A DNA stretch of 64,000 bases from Candidatus Magnetominusculus dajiuhuensis (GTDB taxonomy: Bacteria; Nitrospirota; Thermodesulfovibrionia; Thermodesulfovibrionales; Magnetobacteriaceae), in contig JADFXP010000002.1 of NCBI GenBank assembly GCA_015233465.1, positions 62,001-126,000 of the forward strand. Reading direction: 5' to 3'. The notes under the pieces were generated by a model, which was given only the letters and a program-made list of their open reading frames with translations, was not told where the DNA came from and searched no databases. Both the position numbers and the translations under genes were made by a program. The stretch's first letter is position 1, and each line of letters begins with the position of its first letter. Positions 10,605 through 20,193 of this stretch are shown piece after piece.

Positions 10605-11252
10605 TTACATCCCGCCAGAGATTCCATTTCTTTTTATTATATGAAAGTGTATCCATAGAGAAATTGACATTGCAATAGTAAGCCAAAGTACGTGAATACT
10701 ATAAAATCTAATCAAAGTAAGACCTGTTATATCGCTCCCGCCCCTGATTGCAAGCAATATGTTTTCGCCTATAACTGGAATAGTCCCAGACATTGCAGTT
10801 CCTACCTCTGTTGCCCAATATGCCTTTTGATCCCAAGGTAATAAATACCCTGTAAATCCTGAGCTAAATGCAATTAATAATGTCAATGTCCCTGCTATCC
10901 AGTTTAACTCTCTTGGGGCTCTATAGGCGCGGGAAATAAATACCCTGAGTGTGTGAAGGAGTATGAACACGATAAATAGCGTTGCTGACCATTTGTGTAC
11001 TGACCTTATCAGCCATCCTAATAATACATCTTTTTGAATATGTACAATACTTGCGTATGCCTCTGTTTCAGAAGGTATGTAATGAATAGATAGTAAAATG
11101 CCGCTTATTACTGAAGTTAAGTAAAATGTAAAGGTAATACCTCCAAGACAGTGAAAGAAACTGAGCTTTTGAGGTATTACCCTTTTAAAAAATCTCTTAT
11201 GCGGTTTTTTAATATTGAATTTACTATCTATCCAATCAAATATTATACCCAT
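10605..11252 (-). CDS. Cytochrome b6-type diheme membrane subunit
   Basis: The 215 residues form a four-helix cytochrome b core for quinol oxidation. His86 and His100 lie 14 apart in the second helix, and His187 and His202 lie 15 apart in the fourth: exactly the b6 heme-ligand pattern. Cys35 in FFHCLGG matches the residue that covalently binds the extra heme ci in true b6, so this is of b6/menaquinone bc type rather than long mitochondrial cytochrome b. No Rieske protein, subunit IV or c-type cytochrome gene is adjacent, so its complex cannot be named. It ends near the tRNA-Gln spacer. The next gene upstream is an outer-membrane barrel 23 bases away. Confidence 0.92.
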   Translation of the reverse strand: MGIIFDWIDSKFNIKKPHKRFFKRVIPQKLSFFHCLGGITFTFYLTSVISGILLSIHYIPSETEAYASIVHIQKDVLLGWLIRSVHKWSATLFIVFILLHTLRVFISRAYRAPRELNWIAGTLTLLIAFSSGFTGYLLPWDQKAYWATEVGTAMSGTIPVIGENILLAIRGGSDITGLTLIRFYSIHVLWLTIAMSISLWIHFHIIKRNGISGGM

Positions 11253-11275
11253 TTTATTTTTATAACATTATGCTG

Positions 11276-12016
11276 TTAAGACCCAAAACTCCATGTTAAA
11301 CTGAGTGTTGGCCCTGTAAATGACTCTGAGCCAAGATAGACGCTTGAATAACTATAGAGGAAATTCATCTGATGTTTCCATCCCAAAGATACAGCAGCGC
11401 TTTCAGCAAATCTGAGAACTAATCCACCGTCAATGGTTAATACATTACGTGTGTAAGATGGGAAGCCGTCCCATGTGAATGTTGCCCACATCCATGAACC
11501 ATTTAAATATAGAAAAAAGTTATCGCCAATAGGTAATTTTCCTGTAACGCCTAAGCCAGGCCCTTGCAGAGTATTGCTAAGTAAATGGATTCCGCTGATT
11601 AAGGAATTGTTATATTTATACGATCCTGTTTCATAAAGGTATCCGCCAAATAAACCTACATATTGATTAAACATATAACCAAGAATTAAATTAAGGGCAG
11701 ACTGTTTTTCGTTTTGATCTAGGAATGAATTTCCAGTACTCCAATTAATACCGCTTGCTGCTGTAATCCATGAAGCCCCTAAAAAGAAATCCTTGTAACT
11801 AAAACTTACCCGCGGCCCAAGCATAAATTCTGATGTTGTTGCCTTGTAAGGCTGGGTGTAAGTAGTTGTATAGGCTGGATACCATGAAGTCACTCCAACA
11901 GATACAACAACTGGACTTTCATATGACTTGTTTGCTCCGTCATCAGCGCTCCATGCCGTTTGACCAAGAGACACTAATAAAAGTGACATTAGAAATACCA
12001 ATAATAATCTCTTCAT
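11276..12016 (-). CDS. Secreted outer-membrane beta-barrel protein, family unknown
   Basis: A signal peptide (about 1-23, cleaved after AWSA) is followed by about 220 residues of alternating polar and hydrophobic stretches rich in Tyr, Trp, Gly and Ser. The end, TLSLTWSFGS, looks like a last membrane strand. There are no transmembrane helices. The layout fits a small barrel of 8-10 strands. No family was recognised. It lies 33 bases downstream of a caspase/PEGA gene, and a second barrel flanks the other caspase gene, so the barrels may be the surface partners of the two proteases. Confidence 0.7.
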   Translation of the reverse strand: MKRLLLVFLMSLLLVSLGQTAWSADDGANKSYESPVVVSVGVTSWYPAYTTTYTQPYKATTSEFMLGPRVSFSYKDFFLGASWITAASGINWSTGNSFLDQNEKQSALNLILGYMFNQYVGLFGGYLYETGSYKYNNSLISGIHLLSNTLQGPGLGVTGKLPIGDNFFLYLNGSWMWATFTWDGFPSYTRNVLTIDGGLVLRFAESAAVSLGWKHQMNFLYSYSSVYLGSESFTGPTLSLTWSFGS

Positions 12017-12049
12017 AAACTCTTCTCCTTGCTATATTAAGATTTTATA

Positions 12050-13525
12050 CTAGAATGAGGGCAAAGGCCCTACTATATGTTCTTTTTTTTGCTCTGGTTC
12101 TTGATACGTCCTGCTTCTATAAACCTTTCTTTCAGGCGGAGGGTTAGGGGCAGCTAATACAATCTTGTTTAAATCAGCTTTGATATATAAATTTTCTCCT
12201 GCCACAACATTTACTGAATCTGACCATGTATTATATCCATCTCGTTTTAATTCTACCATATGAGATCCTGGATTAATATTTGGAATTGTCTGCGGGGACT
12301 CTCCAACATATGCACCATCAATATAGATCATTGTTCCGTCTGGATTTGATTTCACAATAAGACTTCCATTAACATTTGCAAATACATGATTAATCTGAAG
12401 TGATTTAGCCTCCTGTAAAAGGACTTTTTGTGCAAAATTCTTATAACCATTTATTGTAAGCCTTATATCGTATGTTCCTGATGGTAATTTCAGATCAACT
12501 GGAGTCATGCCAACCATCTTATCATTTACATAACACTCTGCTTGAGAAGGCTGGGATGTTATTACAAGCCTGCTGTCTTGAGATATTGGTGTAACAGGCT
12601 CATCTGCCTTTGGAGGGGCAGCAAAATTTTTTATTGAAGCAAATATAAAATCTCCATCATCATGTCCTGAATTCCTTAATATCTGATATGTAGGAATTTG
12701 CTCAGAACGTCCGCCGACTGATTCCTTGATACCTGATGAAAATAACTCTTCAGCAGTAAAAACGACCTGATTCATGTTCTTTAAAGACTTTATCAGAGAA
12801 TCTGCAAATATTGAGTGTCCTCCTCCGCCTGAATCAGTTACAGGTTCATTGCCGCCGCTTGAAATAAGCACTCTTGCCGGCTTATTTAAGAGTTTTTCAA
12901 TATAATATTTTCTATTTTTGTTTGTAGAAAGACTAACCACTGCGCTTCTTGTCATGGTTCCTGAGTAGCAGCTGTCAGCTATTATTAGAACATGACGTGA
13001 AGCTATACTTTTTAATAGAGTGGTTAAATCTCTTGCCTGCAGCCAGTCTGTATTATCTTCTCTTTCAGCATCAACTGGCAGCCAATATGATGTATCTGTA
13101 TCTTTATCGTAATAACCATGACCTGCGTAATAGATAAGCAATTTATCATTTTCAGTTAGTAACTTTCTGTATTCGTTTAGAGCGTGTAATATTGAGTTTC
13201 TTGTAGCATCTTTATCAAGGATTAGCTTTGTTGTAAACCCAAAATCACTCTCTAATACCTTTGAAACTGCTTGAGCGTCAAATACCGCAGTTTTTAGCTG
13301 AGGGAGAGTTTTATATTGGTTGATTCCAATGACTAAGGCGTAATATTTACCATTAATTTGAAGCCCTGTCACATCGCTTCCGCTTGCGGCTTTTTTAGTA
13401 TCAGAGGTATTTGCTCCAGATATTTTCACGGCTCTTTCTTGAGCATATAGACAAAGTGGTATGGTTATAATTATTGTAGTTAAAATAATTATGGATAGTA
13501 TTTTTTTAATTATGTCGGAAGTCAA
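12050..13525 (-). CDS. Secreted caspase-family (C14) protein with two PEGA domains
   Basis: An N-terminal hydrophobic signal (about 8-28) exports this 491-residue protein. A peptidase C14 domain follows (about 60-300). Its catalytic dyad is intact: His136 in YYAGHG and Cys186 in ADSCYSG. Two PEGA domains follow (about 318-380 and 388-453), with the usual YVNDKMVGMTPVDLKLPSG and YIDGAYVGESPQTIPNI patterns. PEGA domains are small beta modules of exported proteins. The C-terminus is Pro/Arg/Lys-rich. The start is a TTG with GAGGAA upstream. The active enzyme would be an Arg/Lys-specific cysteine protease if it behaves like known bacterial metacaspases; that is inference. Confidence 0.87.
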   Translation of the reverse strand: MTSDIIKKILSIIILTTIIITIPLCLYAQERAVKISGANTSDTKKAASGSDVTGLQINGKYYALVIGINQYKTLPQLKTAVFDAQAVSKVLESDFGFTTKLILDKDATRNSILHALNEYRKLLTENDKLLIYYAGHGYYDKDTDTSYWLPVDAEREDNTDWLQARDLTTLLKSIASRHVLIIADSCYSGTMTRSAVVSLSTNKNRKYYIEKLLNKPARVLISSGGNEPVTDSGGGGHSIFADSLIKSLKNMNQVVFTAEELFSSGIKESVGGRSEQIPTYQILRNSGHDDGDFIFASIKNFAAPPKADEPVTPISQDSRLVITSQPSQAECYVNDKMVGMTPVDLKLPSGTYDIRLTINGYKNFAQKVLLQEAKSLQINHVFANVNGSLIVKSNPDGTMIYIDGAYVGESPQTIPNINPGSHMVELKRDGYNTWSDSVNVVAGENLYIKADLNKIVLAAPNPPPERKVYRSRTYQEPEQKKEHIVGPLPSF

Positions 13526-13778
13526 TTTCTTTTATTCCTCAATGAATAAATATCTTAATAATAATCTTTGTTAGTCCTAAAATTATAATAGAATAAACAT
13601 TGTGTTATAGTCAAGTCTTAATAATACTTATTTGCAGGAAAAGTCATAGCCATTGCAGTCTCTACCTATTTTGGATAATATATATCTTTTGATTCCATGA
13701 GAATAAATTTGTTGTAAAATTATCAAAAAAATTTATATTGTGTTTTTCTACAATATTGCAGTTATATTTTAAGTGGAA

Positions 13779-15230
13779 TTAAAAAGTGACATCTGAAATT
13801 CCGCTTTTTTCCTGATCAAGTTTTTGAGCAGGTTTTCTAATGATCTTGTATCTTACGGCTAAAGGAGATAATGGTCTAATCTCAATAGTTGTTTCTTTCT
13901 TAACTCCTTCAATAGAAACCATAATAGTATGTGTACCAGCGACTAAGTCTTTAATGTTAAGCGGAGTTTCCCCGCTTTTTTGTTTATCTAAAGATACCTC
14001 CAATTTAAAAGGTTTGTCGTCTTTTGCGAAATAAGCCTCTACGCTAAGTGCACCGACAAGCGGTATCTGCAAAGAGGCAGTCTGGTCTTCTGCAATATTA
14101 ACAAGTTGTGTTGTGCTGTATTTTGTTTGTGGAATATATAACATTATTAAGTGTTTTCCCTGAGAAAGAATAAGAGTGCAATTTGTATGCATCCCTGTTT
14201 TCTCTCCATCTAAATATACTTCTGCTTCAACCAAGCCTGTATCTATTATGACCTTACCAGTCTTTGGTTTTGGGTTGATAATTCCTCTAATAGTCATAAA
14301 ATTTAAATTTTTTATAGAATTATAATCAGGGATACAAATTAACACTGGGTTATGGACTGCTGAAAGGGGCTGTTGTTTTATTATTGTTGTATCAAATAAT
14401 GATTGTATATTATTAAATAAATCTTCAATGGTAATATTTATATGGTCTGTTTGCAGATTTTGATTTCTAATCTTATTAATATATTCAATAATACAGAAGG
14501 TTAATGCGCCATGTTTTAACTCTGTATATTCTGCAGAATGCTGGTCGTCTCTGCTTGATGCAATAAAAGCCACAGAATTTTCAACTTGAGTTTCATTGTT
14601 TTCTTTACGTAAAATTGCTATTCCTCTTTTTTCTGAATGAGGAACTGATGTTTCAATTACAAATCCCATATTGGAAGCGTATTTTGTACCGAAATCATTT
14701 ATACCGCTGTAGCAGGAATCTAATATTAATACAATATTTTTGGCCTTTAGTGATGAAAGTTGTTTTGCAAGCCATGCCTTGTTGATAAAGGTTTCATTAG
14801 AGATCATATCAGAGCTTCCGCCTTCTTTAAAAAATTGATTGAAACGGGAATCATAAGCAGCAAGAAAACTGTTGGTATTATTTTTACCTATTGTATTTGG
14901 TATGCCATGGCCTGCATACATAAATATGAAATTATCAAGAGGATTTTTTTTGCTTTTTATTACAATGTCTTCAATAGTGCTGAGTATATTGGTCTTTGTT
15001 GCCTTATCATTTAAAAGCGTGGTTATATTGTATACGTTAGAATCTGAAAAATCAGTTAAGATTGTTTTAAAAGCTATTACATCTTCGTCGGCAAACCTTA
15101 ATTGATTTATTTCAGGATCGCTGTATTGGCTGATACCAATAAGTACAGCTATATTATTTGCAGCCCATGCTTGACAATTACAGAAAAATACAAAATACAA
15201 ACATATTATTATATTTCGTATTGAGATCAT
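13779..15230 (-). CDS. Second secreted caspase-family protein with C-terminal PEGA-like domains
   Basis: From ATG 15230 (AGGTGTG site upstream) the protein has 483 residues; a longer frame starts at 15254 but lacks a site. The signal peptide ends near QAWA. The C14 domain (about 25-300) keeps His108 in MYAGHG and Cys173 in LDSCYSG. Two PEGA-like beta modules follow (about 325-390 and 395-455, with VYLDGEKTGMHTNCTL and KQKSGETPLNIKDL). It shares architecture with its neighbour, but the sequences are well diverged, so they are paralogues from an old duplication or were assembled separately. A 253-base spacer separates the two genes. Confidence 0.85.
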   Translation of the reverse strand: MISIRNIIICLYFVFFCNCQAWAANNIAVLIGISQYSDPEINQLRFADEDVIAFKTILTDFSDSNVYNITTLLNDKATKTNILSTIEDIVIKSKKNPLDNFIFMYAGHGIPNTIGKNNTNSFLAAYDSRFNQFFKEGGSSDMISNETFINKAWLAKQLSSLKAKNIVLILDSCYSGINDFGTKYASNMGFVIETSVPHSEKRGIAILRKENNETQVENSVAFIASSRDDQHSAEYTELKHGALTFCIIEYINKIRNQNLQTDHINITIEDLFNNIQSLFDTTIIKQQPLSAVHNPVLICIPDYNSIKNLNFMTIRGIINPKPKTGKVIIDTGLVEAEVYLDGEKTGMHTNCTLILSQGKHLIMLYIPQTKYSTTQLVNIAEDQTASLQIPLVGALSVEAYFAKDDKPFKLEVSLDKQKSGETPLNIKDLVAGTHTIMVSIEGVKKETTIEIRPLSPLAVRYKIIRKPAQKLDQEKSGISDVTF

Positions 15231-15251
15231 TATCACACCTATTAATGCAAG

Positions 15252-15284
15252 CACTCGTTTTTTAAATTAATTAAAAAACGAGTG
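15252..15284. other. Perfect 14-bp inverted repeat between caspase and barrel genes
   Basis: CACTCGTTTTTTAA, a 5-base loop (ATTAA), then TTAAAAAACGAGTG. It lies just upstream of the second caspase gene and just downstream of the barrel gene. No T-run follows on the minus strand, so it is either a non-classical terminator for the barrel gene or a regulator site for the caspase gene. Confidence 0.6.
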
Positions 15285-15298
15285 TTATCTTAAATAGT

Positions 15299-16168
15299 TT
15301 ACTTATAAGTATAGCCTAACATCGCAAAGAACCCGCCAGTACTTCCCCAGCCCCATACGCCTACTTGATTAACATTGTATAAAAATTGGATTTTCCCGCC
15401 AAGCTGTAAATTGATACCATTCCAAATATTCCAGTAACCAGTAAGAGTTCCGACGCTTCCGTAAGTAGTGCCTGAGAAGTTAGATGTAAATGTATTTCCA
15501 GAAACCTGACCTAACAATCCTCTGCCGTCAAGTCTCAACCCTAGGTCTTGGTTATCCGTTACAGGAATCAAGATACCAAGCCCTGCAGTTGCCATATCAA
15601 AAGTCGAGGTATTTGTTAATCTGCTGCTTGACCCCCAAACGCGGCTAGGACTTGGAGTATTTATAATTTCACTATAACCTGATACAATTCTATTATATCC
15701 TGCTAATAAATAAAGGTATACGGGTTGTTTTTTTTGTTCCCTAAACAAATACCTAAGTGTGCCCTCGGTTTCTGTTTTGGTCAATTTTATATGTCCACTC
15801 TCAGAATATCCAAGATCAAAGGACTGCGTATTCCATCCTCCATCTCTATAAGTGCCAGACAATGTCCAGTTATCATAACCTAAATACACTGTACCGCCTG
15901 GAACAGCGCCTGTAGCAGGAGTATTACCTACGAACTGGCCGTTTAATTTCTTATAGCTCGTATAGAAATTGGATGGAGTGTACTCAACTTCTCCACTTAT
16001 TCCTACAAGCCATTTATTACTTTGTGCAACTGTAGGATCTTGCAAGACCACAGTTTCTTCTATGACCCTTGTATTATTTGGAGTTGTCTTGACGTCGTCT
16101 GCAGATGCAGCGATTGCATAACTAAGAATTATAACAATAACGTAAACCAACATAGTCAATTTCTTCAT
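15299..16168 (-). CDS. Secreted outer-membrane beta-barrel protein, family unknown
   Basis: A signal peptide (1 to about 23, cleaved after AASA) leads a 289-residue protein. It has many short amphipathic strands (YLGYDNWTLSGTYRDGGW, LYLLAGYNRIVSGY, FFAMLGYTYK) and ends in an aromatic Tyr-containing strand typical of barrels. There is no recognisable family. It has the same strand and direction as the two caspase/PEGA genes. It does not obviously align with the barrel at 11276, although both carry Trp/Tyr-rich strands and closely similar sizes. Confidence 0.7.
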   Translation of the reverse strand: MKKLTMLVYVIVIILSYAIAASADDVKTTPNNTRVIEETVVLQDPTVAQSNKWLVGISGEVEYTPSNFYTSYKKLNGQFVGNTPATGAVPGGTVYLGYDNWTLSGTYRDGGWNTQSFDLGYSESGHIKLTKTETEGTLRYLFREQKKQPVYLYLLAGYNRIVSGYSEIINTPSPSRVWGSSSRLTNTSTFDMATAGLGILIPVTDNQDLGLRLDGRGLLGQVSGNTFTSNFSGTTYGSVGTLTGYWNIWNGINLQLGGKIQFLYNVNQVGVWGWGSTGGFFAMLGYTYK

Positions 16169-16387
16169 CTATACCTCCTTATTACATATAATATAAATCT
16201 TCAAAATGAAGATTATCTTAATGCACATATAGATTTGCCCATAGTTGATTCAAGCCGCAAATATTGATACAGACTTTTTTCCTAAAAATACCCACTTTAT
16301 ATAATTATATCATATAAATTATGGTTTCTATAACAAAATAATGTGTTTTGTTAAGATTTATAATTATGCCGCGAACCTGTATCTGTA

Positions 16388-17767
16388 TTAAGAAGGGAAT
16401 ATCTTCCCAGGATTAATCAAGTTTTTATGATCCATCAGTTTTTTAATTCCGCGCATTATATCTAACACTGGAGCTTCAATCTCCATGCCTATATACTTAG
16501 ATTTAGTCATCCCAATTCCATGCTCCCCAGATATTGTGCCTCCCATATCAAGGGTTATTTGAAATATCTCTTTAACAAGGGATTCTCCAATTTCCATATC
16601 GCCTTTTTTAGATTTATCAGGCATGACATTGACATGAATATTTCCATCTCCAGCATGCCCAAAGCTGGCAATCGTAATCCCTGTTTTATGTGAGAGTTCT
16701 TTCAATTTTAGCAGCATTTTAGTCATCATAGTAATTGGCACAACAATGTCCTCATTAATCTTATCATGATTAATCCGATACAGCGCTGGAGAGATAGATC
16801 TTCTTGCAGTCCAAAGTTCAGCTTGTTCAGTCGGGTTTCTTGCTATATTAATATTTCCTTTATATTCAGCGCAGATATGAGCTATTTCTTTAGATTCTCT
16901 TTTGATAGTCTCAGGGCTTGAGTCAAGCTCTATTAATAAGGCAGCGTCAACATTATTTGGCAGGGTTGACGGTTTAAAACTATTTATTGCGCTTATAGTT
17001 GTCCTATCCATAATCTCAAGGTTTCTGGGTAATATGCCAGATGTCATTATCTCAGTTATCGCGTTTCCAGCATCTCCGATATTTTCAAATAAAGCCATCA
17101 TTGTAACGGTTTTTTCTGGAGAGCGCATGATACGAAGTCTTATCTTTGTAAATAAGGCAAGTGTTCCCTCTGAGCCGACAAGCAAAGACGTTAGGTCATA
17201 TCCAACAACTCCCTTTGCAGTCTTGACCCCAGTATTAATAACACTTCCATCTGCTAACACTGCCTCAATTGCAAGCACATAATCCTTAGTCACTCCATAT
17301 TTTAATGCGCTTGGTCCTCCAGCATTTTCAGCGACATTACCGCCTATGGTGCAAAATTCCATGCTTGCAGGATCAGGAGGATAGAAATATCCAAGTTCTT
17401 TAAGTTCTCGCTGTAGATGACCATTGATAACTCCTGGCTGAACGAGGGCAGTCATATTTGCGGTATCTATCTCAAGGATTTTGTTCATCCTTTCCATGCT
17501 TATGATAATACTTGGGGATGCAGGCACTGAACCTCCTGTCATACCGGAACCTGCGCCTCGCGGGACTATTTTAAGGTCGTTTTTATAAGCGATTTCCATT
17601 ATATCTGAGACATTCTGCGTATTTTCAGGCCAGACTACAGCAAGAGGAACTCCGCTATGGCCTGAAGCGTCATAGCCGTAACATATCAAGTCTTCAATCT
17701 CTGTTGAGTACATTCCTGCAGGCAGAATCCTGTCAAATATTCTCAAATCAGAAGTTTTGTTCTTCAT
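16388..17767 (-). CDS. glcD: FAD-linked glycolate/D-lactate oxidase subunit (GlcD type)
   Basis: The 459 residues form a PCMH-type FAD domain (about 40-215) and a FAD-oxidase C-terminal domain (about 220-457). Visible are VPRGAGSGMTGGSVPA, the pyrophosphate loop, GGNVAENAGGPSALKYGVT, SFGHAGDGNIHVNVMP and the terminal SGEHGIGMTKSKY with GKIFPS. The family oxidises 2-hydroxy acids and passes electrons to an Fe-S partner (GlcF or a fused CCG domain). No such partner is adjacent, so the acceptor is unknown. The gene is monocistronic and divergent from the HD-GYP gene. Confidence 0.92.
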   Translation of the reverse strand: MKNKTSDLRIFDRILPAGMYSTEIEDLICYGYDASGHSGVPLAVVWPENTQNVSDIMEIAYKNDLKIVPRGAGSGMTGGSVPASPSIIISMERMNKILEIDTANMTALVQPGVINGHLQRELKELGYFYPPDPASMEFCTIGGNVAENAGGPSALKYGVTKDYVLAIEAVLADGSVINTGVKTAKGVVGYDLTSLLVGSEGTLALFTKIRLRIMRSPEKTVTMMALFENIGDAGNAITEIMTSGILPRNLEIMDRTTISAINSFKPSTLPNNVDAALLIELDSSPETIKRESKEIAHICAEYKGNINIARNPTEQAELWTARRSISPALYRINHDKINEDIVVPITMMTKMLLKLKELSHKTGITIASFGHAGDGNIHVNVMPDKSKKGDMEIGESLVKEIFQITLDMGGTISGEHGIGMTKSKYIGMEIEAPVLDIMRGIKKLMDHKNLINPGKIFPS

Positions 17768-17871
17768 AACTCACCTTTTTATTCTTAGTATAACATAATA
17801 TAAATTAAATTTTGAGAGACAGTATTGTTGAAACATGGTATTTTAAGCGATCAATTGATTATAATATATAA

Positions 17872-19152
17872 ATGCCAAGACAATACAAAAATATTCATAA
17901 AAGGCTGATTATAACTTTGTTAATAAGTTGGGTTGTCATTTCCATCATTATTGGCAGCGGGGTTTTATTTTTTGAGCTTAAAAAAGTTGATAATCATTGT
18001 AAAAGGCATGCCCAGCATGAGGCTGTACGTTTAGAGGAACGATATTCAAGATATTTTACTGCGGATAAAGAATTAGATAAAGAAATTATCACTGAGAATA
18101 TCACTAATTATCTTCTTAAATCTAATTTTATATATCTTGAGCTTTATAACAATAATAGACAATCAATCCTTGTAATTCAGAATGGTCTTGAACCTAAGGT
18201 TCAGGAAGAGATTGAAAAAACTGAACATTTTGATTATCTTACTTCTATAGTTGATTATCGCAGGTTATATTTTGAGAGTAACCTATATCTTCAAACCTTT
18301 GCTCCTATTAAAAAAGATAATAATATAATAGGATACTTTGAAGGTATTTATAAGGTTGATACTGAAACAATTAGAGATATAAAAGAGGATATTTTATGGT
18401 CTTTATCTCTGGTCATAATAATAACGCTTTCTACTACAATTGTCTTATACCCTATTATAATATCACTCAATAAAGATCTGATAAAACTCTCAGGGGATCT
18501 TTCTCAGGCAAATATTGGAATGCTTGAGGTGCTTGGTAATGCTATTTCAAAGCGAGACAGTGATACAAATATTCATAATTACAGGGTTACGCTCTTAGCC
18601 CTAAGTATTGGCGAGAAAATTGGGCTTAATCAAGATCAGATACGCGGACTTATAAAAGGATCATTTTTACATGATATTGGAAAGATTGGGATAAGCGATA
18701 ATATCTTATTAAAACCAGATAGATTAACATCAGAAGAATTTGATGCCATGAAAACCCATGTCAAGCATGGAGTAGATATTATCTCAAAATATCCATGGCT
18801 GGCTGATGCAGTTGAAGTTGTGGAGTGTCACCATGAACGATATGACGGAGCAGGATATTTGTCGGGTTTTAGGGGAAAGGAAGTCCCTATTAATGCCAGA
18901 ATCTTTGCTATCTCTGATGTCTTTGACGCATTGACCTCAAAACGTCCTTATAAAGAGCCTTATTCTTATGAAAAGACAATGGAGATTCTCGTTGGTTCAG
19001 AAGGAACGCATTTTGATCCTGTAATATTAGATACCTTTAAAAAATTATCACTATCACTTTATAAAGAAATCACACTAGCATCTAATGCCTATCTAATGAA
19101 CGAACTTCAGAAACGCATACGTAAGTATTTTTCTGATATTTATCAAAGGTGA
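17872..19152 (+). CDS. Membrane-anchored HD-GYP phosphodiesterase with periplasmic sensor
   Basis: One membrane segment at about 13-35 and another at about 172-195 bracket a periplasmic region of about 135 residues with no family assigned. The cytoplasmic HD-GYP domain (about 215-400) is complete: HDIGKIGI near residue 267, KTHVKHG, CHHERYDGAGY, and AISDVFDALTSKRPYK. The GYP part reads GAGY, so the third residue varies. The family hydrolyses c-di-GMP to GMP via a metal centre. cysK starts 3 bases after its stop, so the two are likely co-transcribed, although their functions seem unrelated. Confidence 0.93.
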   Translation: MPRQYKNIHKRLIITLLISWVVISIIIGSGVLFFELKKVDNHCKRHAQHEAVRLEERYSRYFTADKELDKEIITENITNYLLKSNFIYLELYNNNRQSILVIQNGLEPKVQEEIEKTEHFDYLTSIVDYRRLYFESNLYLQTFAPIKKDNNIIGYFEGIYKVDTETIRDIKEDILWSLSLVIIITLSTTIVLYPIIISLNKDLIKLSGDLSQANIGMLEVLGNAISKRDSDTNIHNYRVTLLALSIGEKIGLNQDQIRGLIKGSFLHDIGKIGISDNILLKPDRLTSEEFDAMKTHVKHGVDIISKYPWLADAVEVVECHHERYDGAGYLSGFRGKEVPINARIFAISDVFDALTSKRPYKEPYSYEKTMEILVGSEGTHFDPVILDTFKKLSLSLYKEITLASNAYLMNELQKRIRKYFSDIYQR

Positions 19153-19155
19153 AAT

Positions 19156-20079
19156 ATGTTTAATACAGAACCAGTAGAATCTGTGCTTGAATTGATTGGA
19201 AATACTCCAATGGTTAGGATTTCACGATTTCCTCAACTTGAGGGCGCAGATATTTATGCAAAGGTAGAATCATTTAACCCCTGCGGTTCAATAAAAGACA
19301 GGATAAGTCTTTCTATGATTGAACAAGCCGAGAGACAGGGTTTAATCAAGCATGGAGATACAATAATTGAACCAACTTCTGGAAATACTGGCATTGGTTT
19401 AGCGCTTACATGTGCTGTAAAGGGTTATAAATTAATCTTGACCATGCCTGAGACAATGAGTATAGAGCGTCGGAATATGTTAAAGGCATTTGGCGCTCAA
19501 TTGATTTTAACAGATGGTAAGGCGGATATGCCCGGAGCTATTGTGAAGTCTGAAGAATTAGCCCAAAAGCATGGCTATTTTCAGCCTCAGCAATTTAAAA
19601 ATCCCGCTAATCCAGAGGCGCATAGAGGCGCTACAGCCATTGAGATATTAGAACTGCTCTCTTCAGTAGATGCCTTTGTAGCTGGAGTTGGTACTGGAGG
19701 TACAATCTCTGGCGTAGGGGAAACATTAAAAGAGAAATTTGGCTCTAATGTGAAGATTATAGCCGTTGAGCCGGAAAAGAGCGCAGTGCTCTCTGGAGGA
19801 ACTGCAAATATTCATGGAATACAGGGCATTGGCGCTGGGTTTGTGCCTGATGTGCTTAATAGAGATGTCATTGATGAGATAATTAAAGTAAGCGATGAAG
19901 ACGCATATGAGACTGCTCGACGGATTATAAGATATGAGGGAATCTTGTGCGGAATATCTTCAGGGGCTAATTTTTATGCTGCACAGATAGTTGCAAAAAA
20001 TCTCGGCGCTGGGAAAAATGTTGTAACTGTGTTCCCAGATACTGGCGAGAGATATGTAAGCACGAGTCTTTTTCAGTAA
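19156..20079 (+). CDS. cysK: Cysteine synthase (O-acetylserine sulfhydrylase)
   Basis: Makes cysteine from O-acetylserine and sulfide with PLP. The 307 residues show NPCGSIKDR with the Schiff-base Lys, the substrate loop EPTSGNTGIGL, the PLP-phosphate loop GTGGTISGVG, and GISSGAN near the C-terminus. Length is normal. Plain cysteine synthase is preferred over cystathionine beta-synthase because there is no CBS domain. The start is 3 bases downstream of the HD-GYP gene. Confidence 0.95.
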   Translation: MFNTEPVESVLELIGNTPMVRISRFPQLEGADIYAKVESFNPCGSIKDRISLSMIEQAERQGLIKHGDTIIEPTSGNTGIGLALTCAVKGYKLILTMPETMSIERRNMLKAFGAQLILTDGKADMPGAIVKSEELAQKHGYFQPQQFKNPANPEAHRGATAIEILELLSSVDAFVAGVGTGGTISGVGETLKEKFGSNVKIIAVEPEKSAVLSGGTANIHGIQGIGAGFVPDVLNRDVIDEIIKVSDEDAYETARRIIRYEGILCGISSGANFYAAQIVAKNLGAGKNVVTVFPDTGERYVSTSLFQ

Positions 20080-20088
20080 CCTAAAACC

Positions 20089-20143
20089 TTGAGGGCTCTG
20101 CCCTCAAACACCCGCAAAGGGACTCGTCCCTTTGAACCCATTA
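20089..20143. repeat. Dispersed hairpin repeat, family 1
   Basis: GAGGGCTCTGCCCTC followed by CCCGCAAAGGGACTCGTCCC and TTTGAACCC, directly after the cysK stop. It is the best-preserved short form of the unit. Confidence 0.85.
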
Positions 20144-20193
20144 AAAATACAAAATAATAGATAATATCTTACATAATAAAGTATAATAACTAT

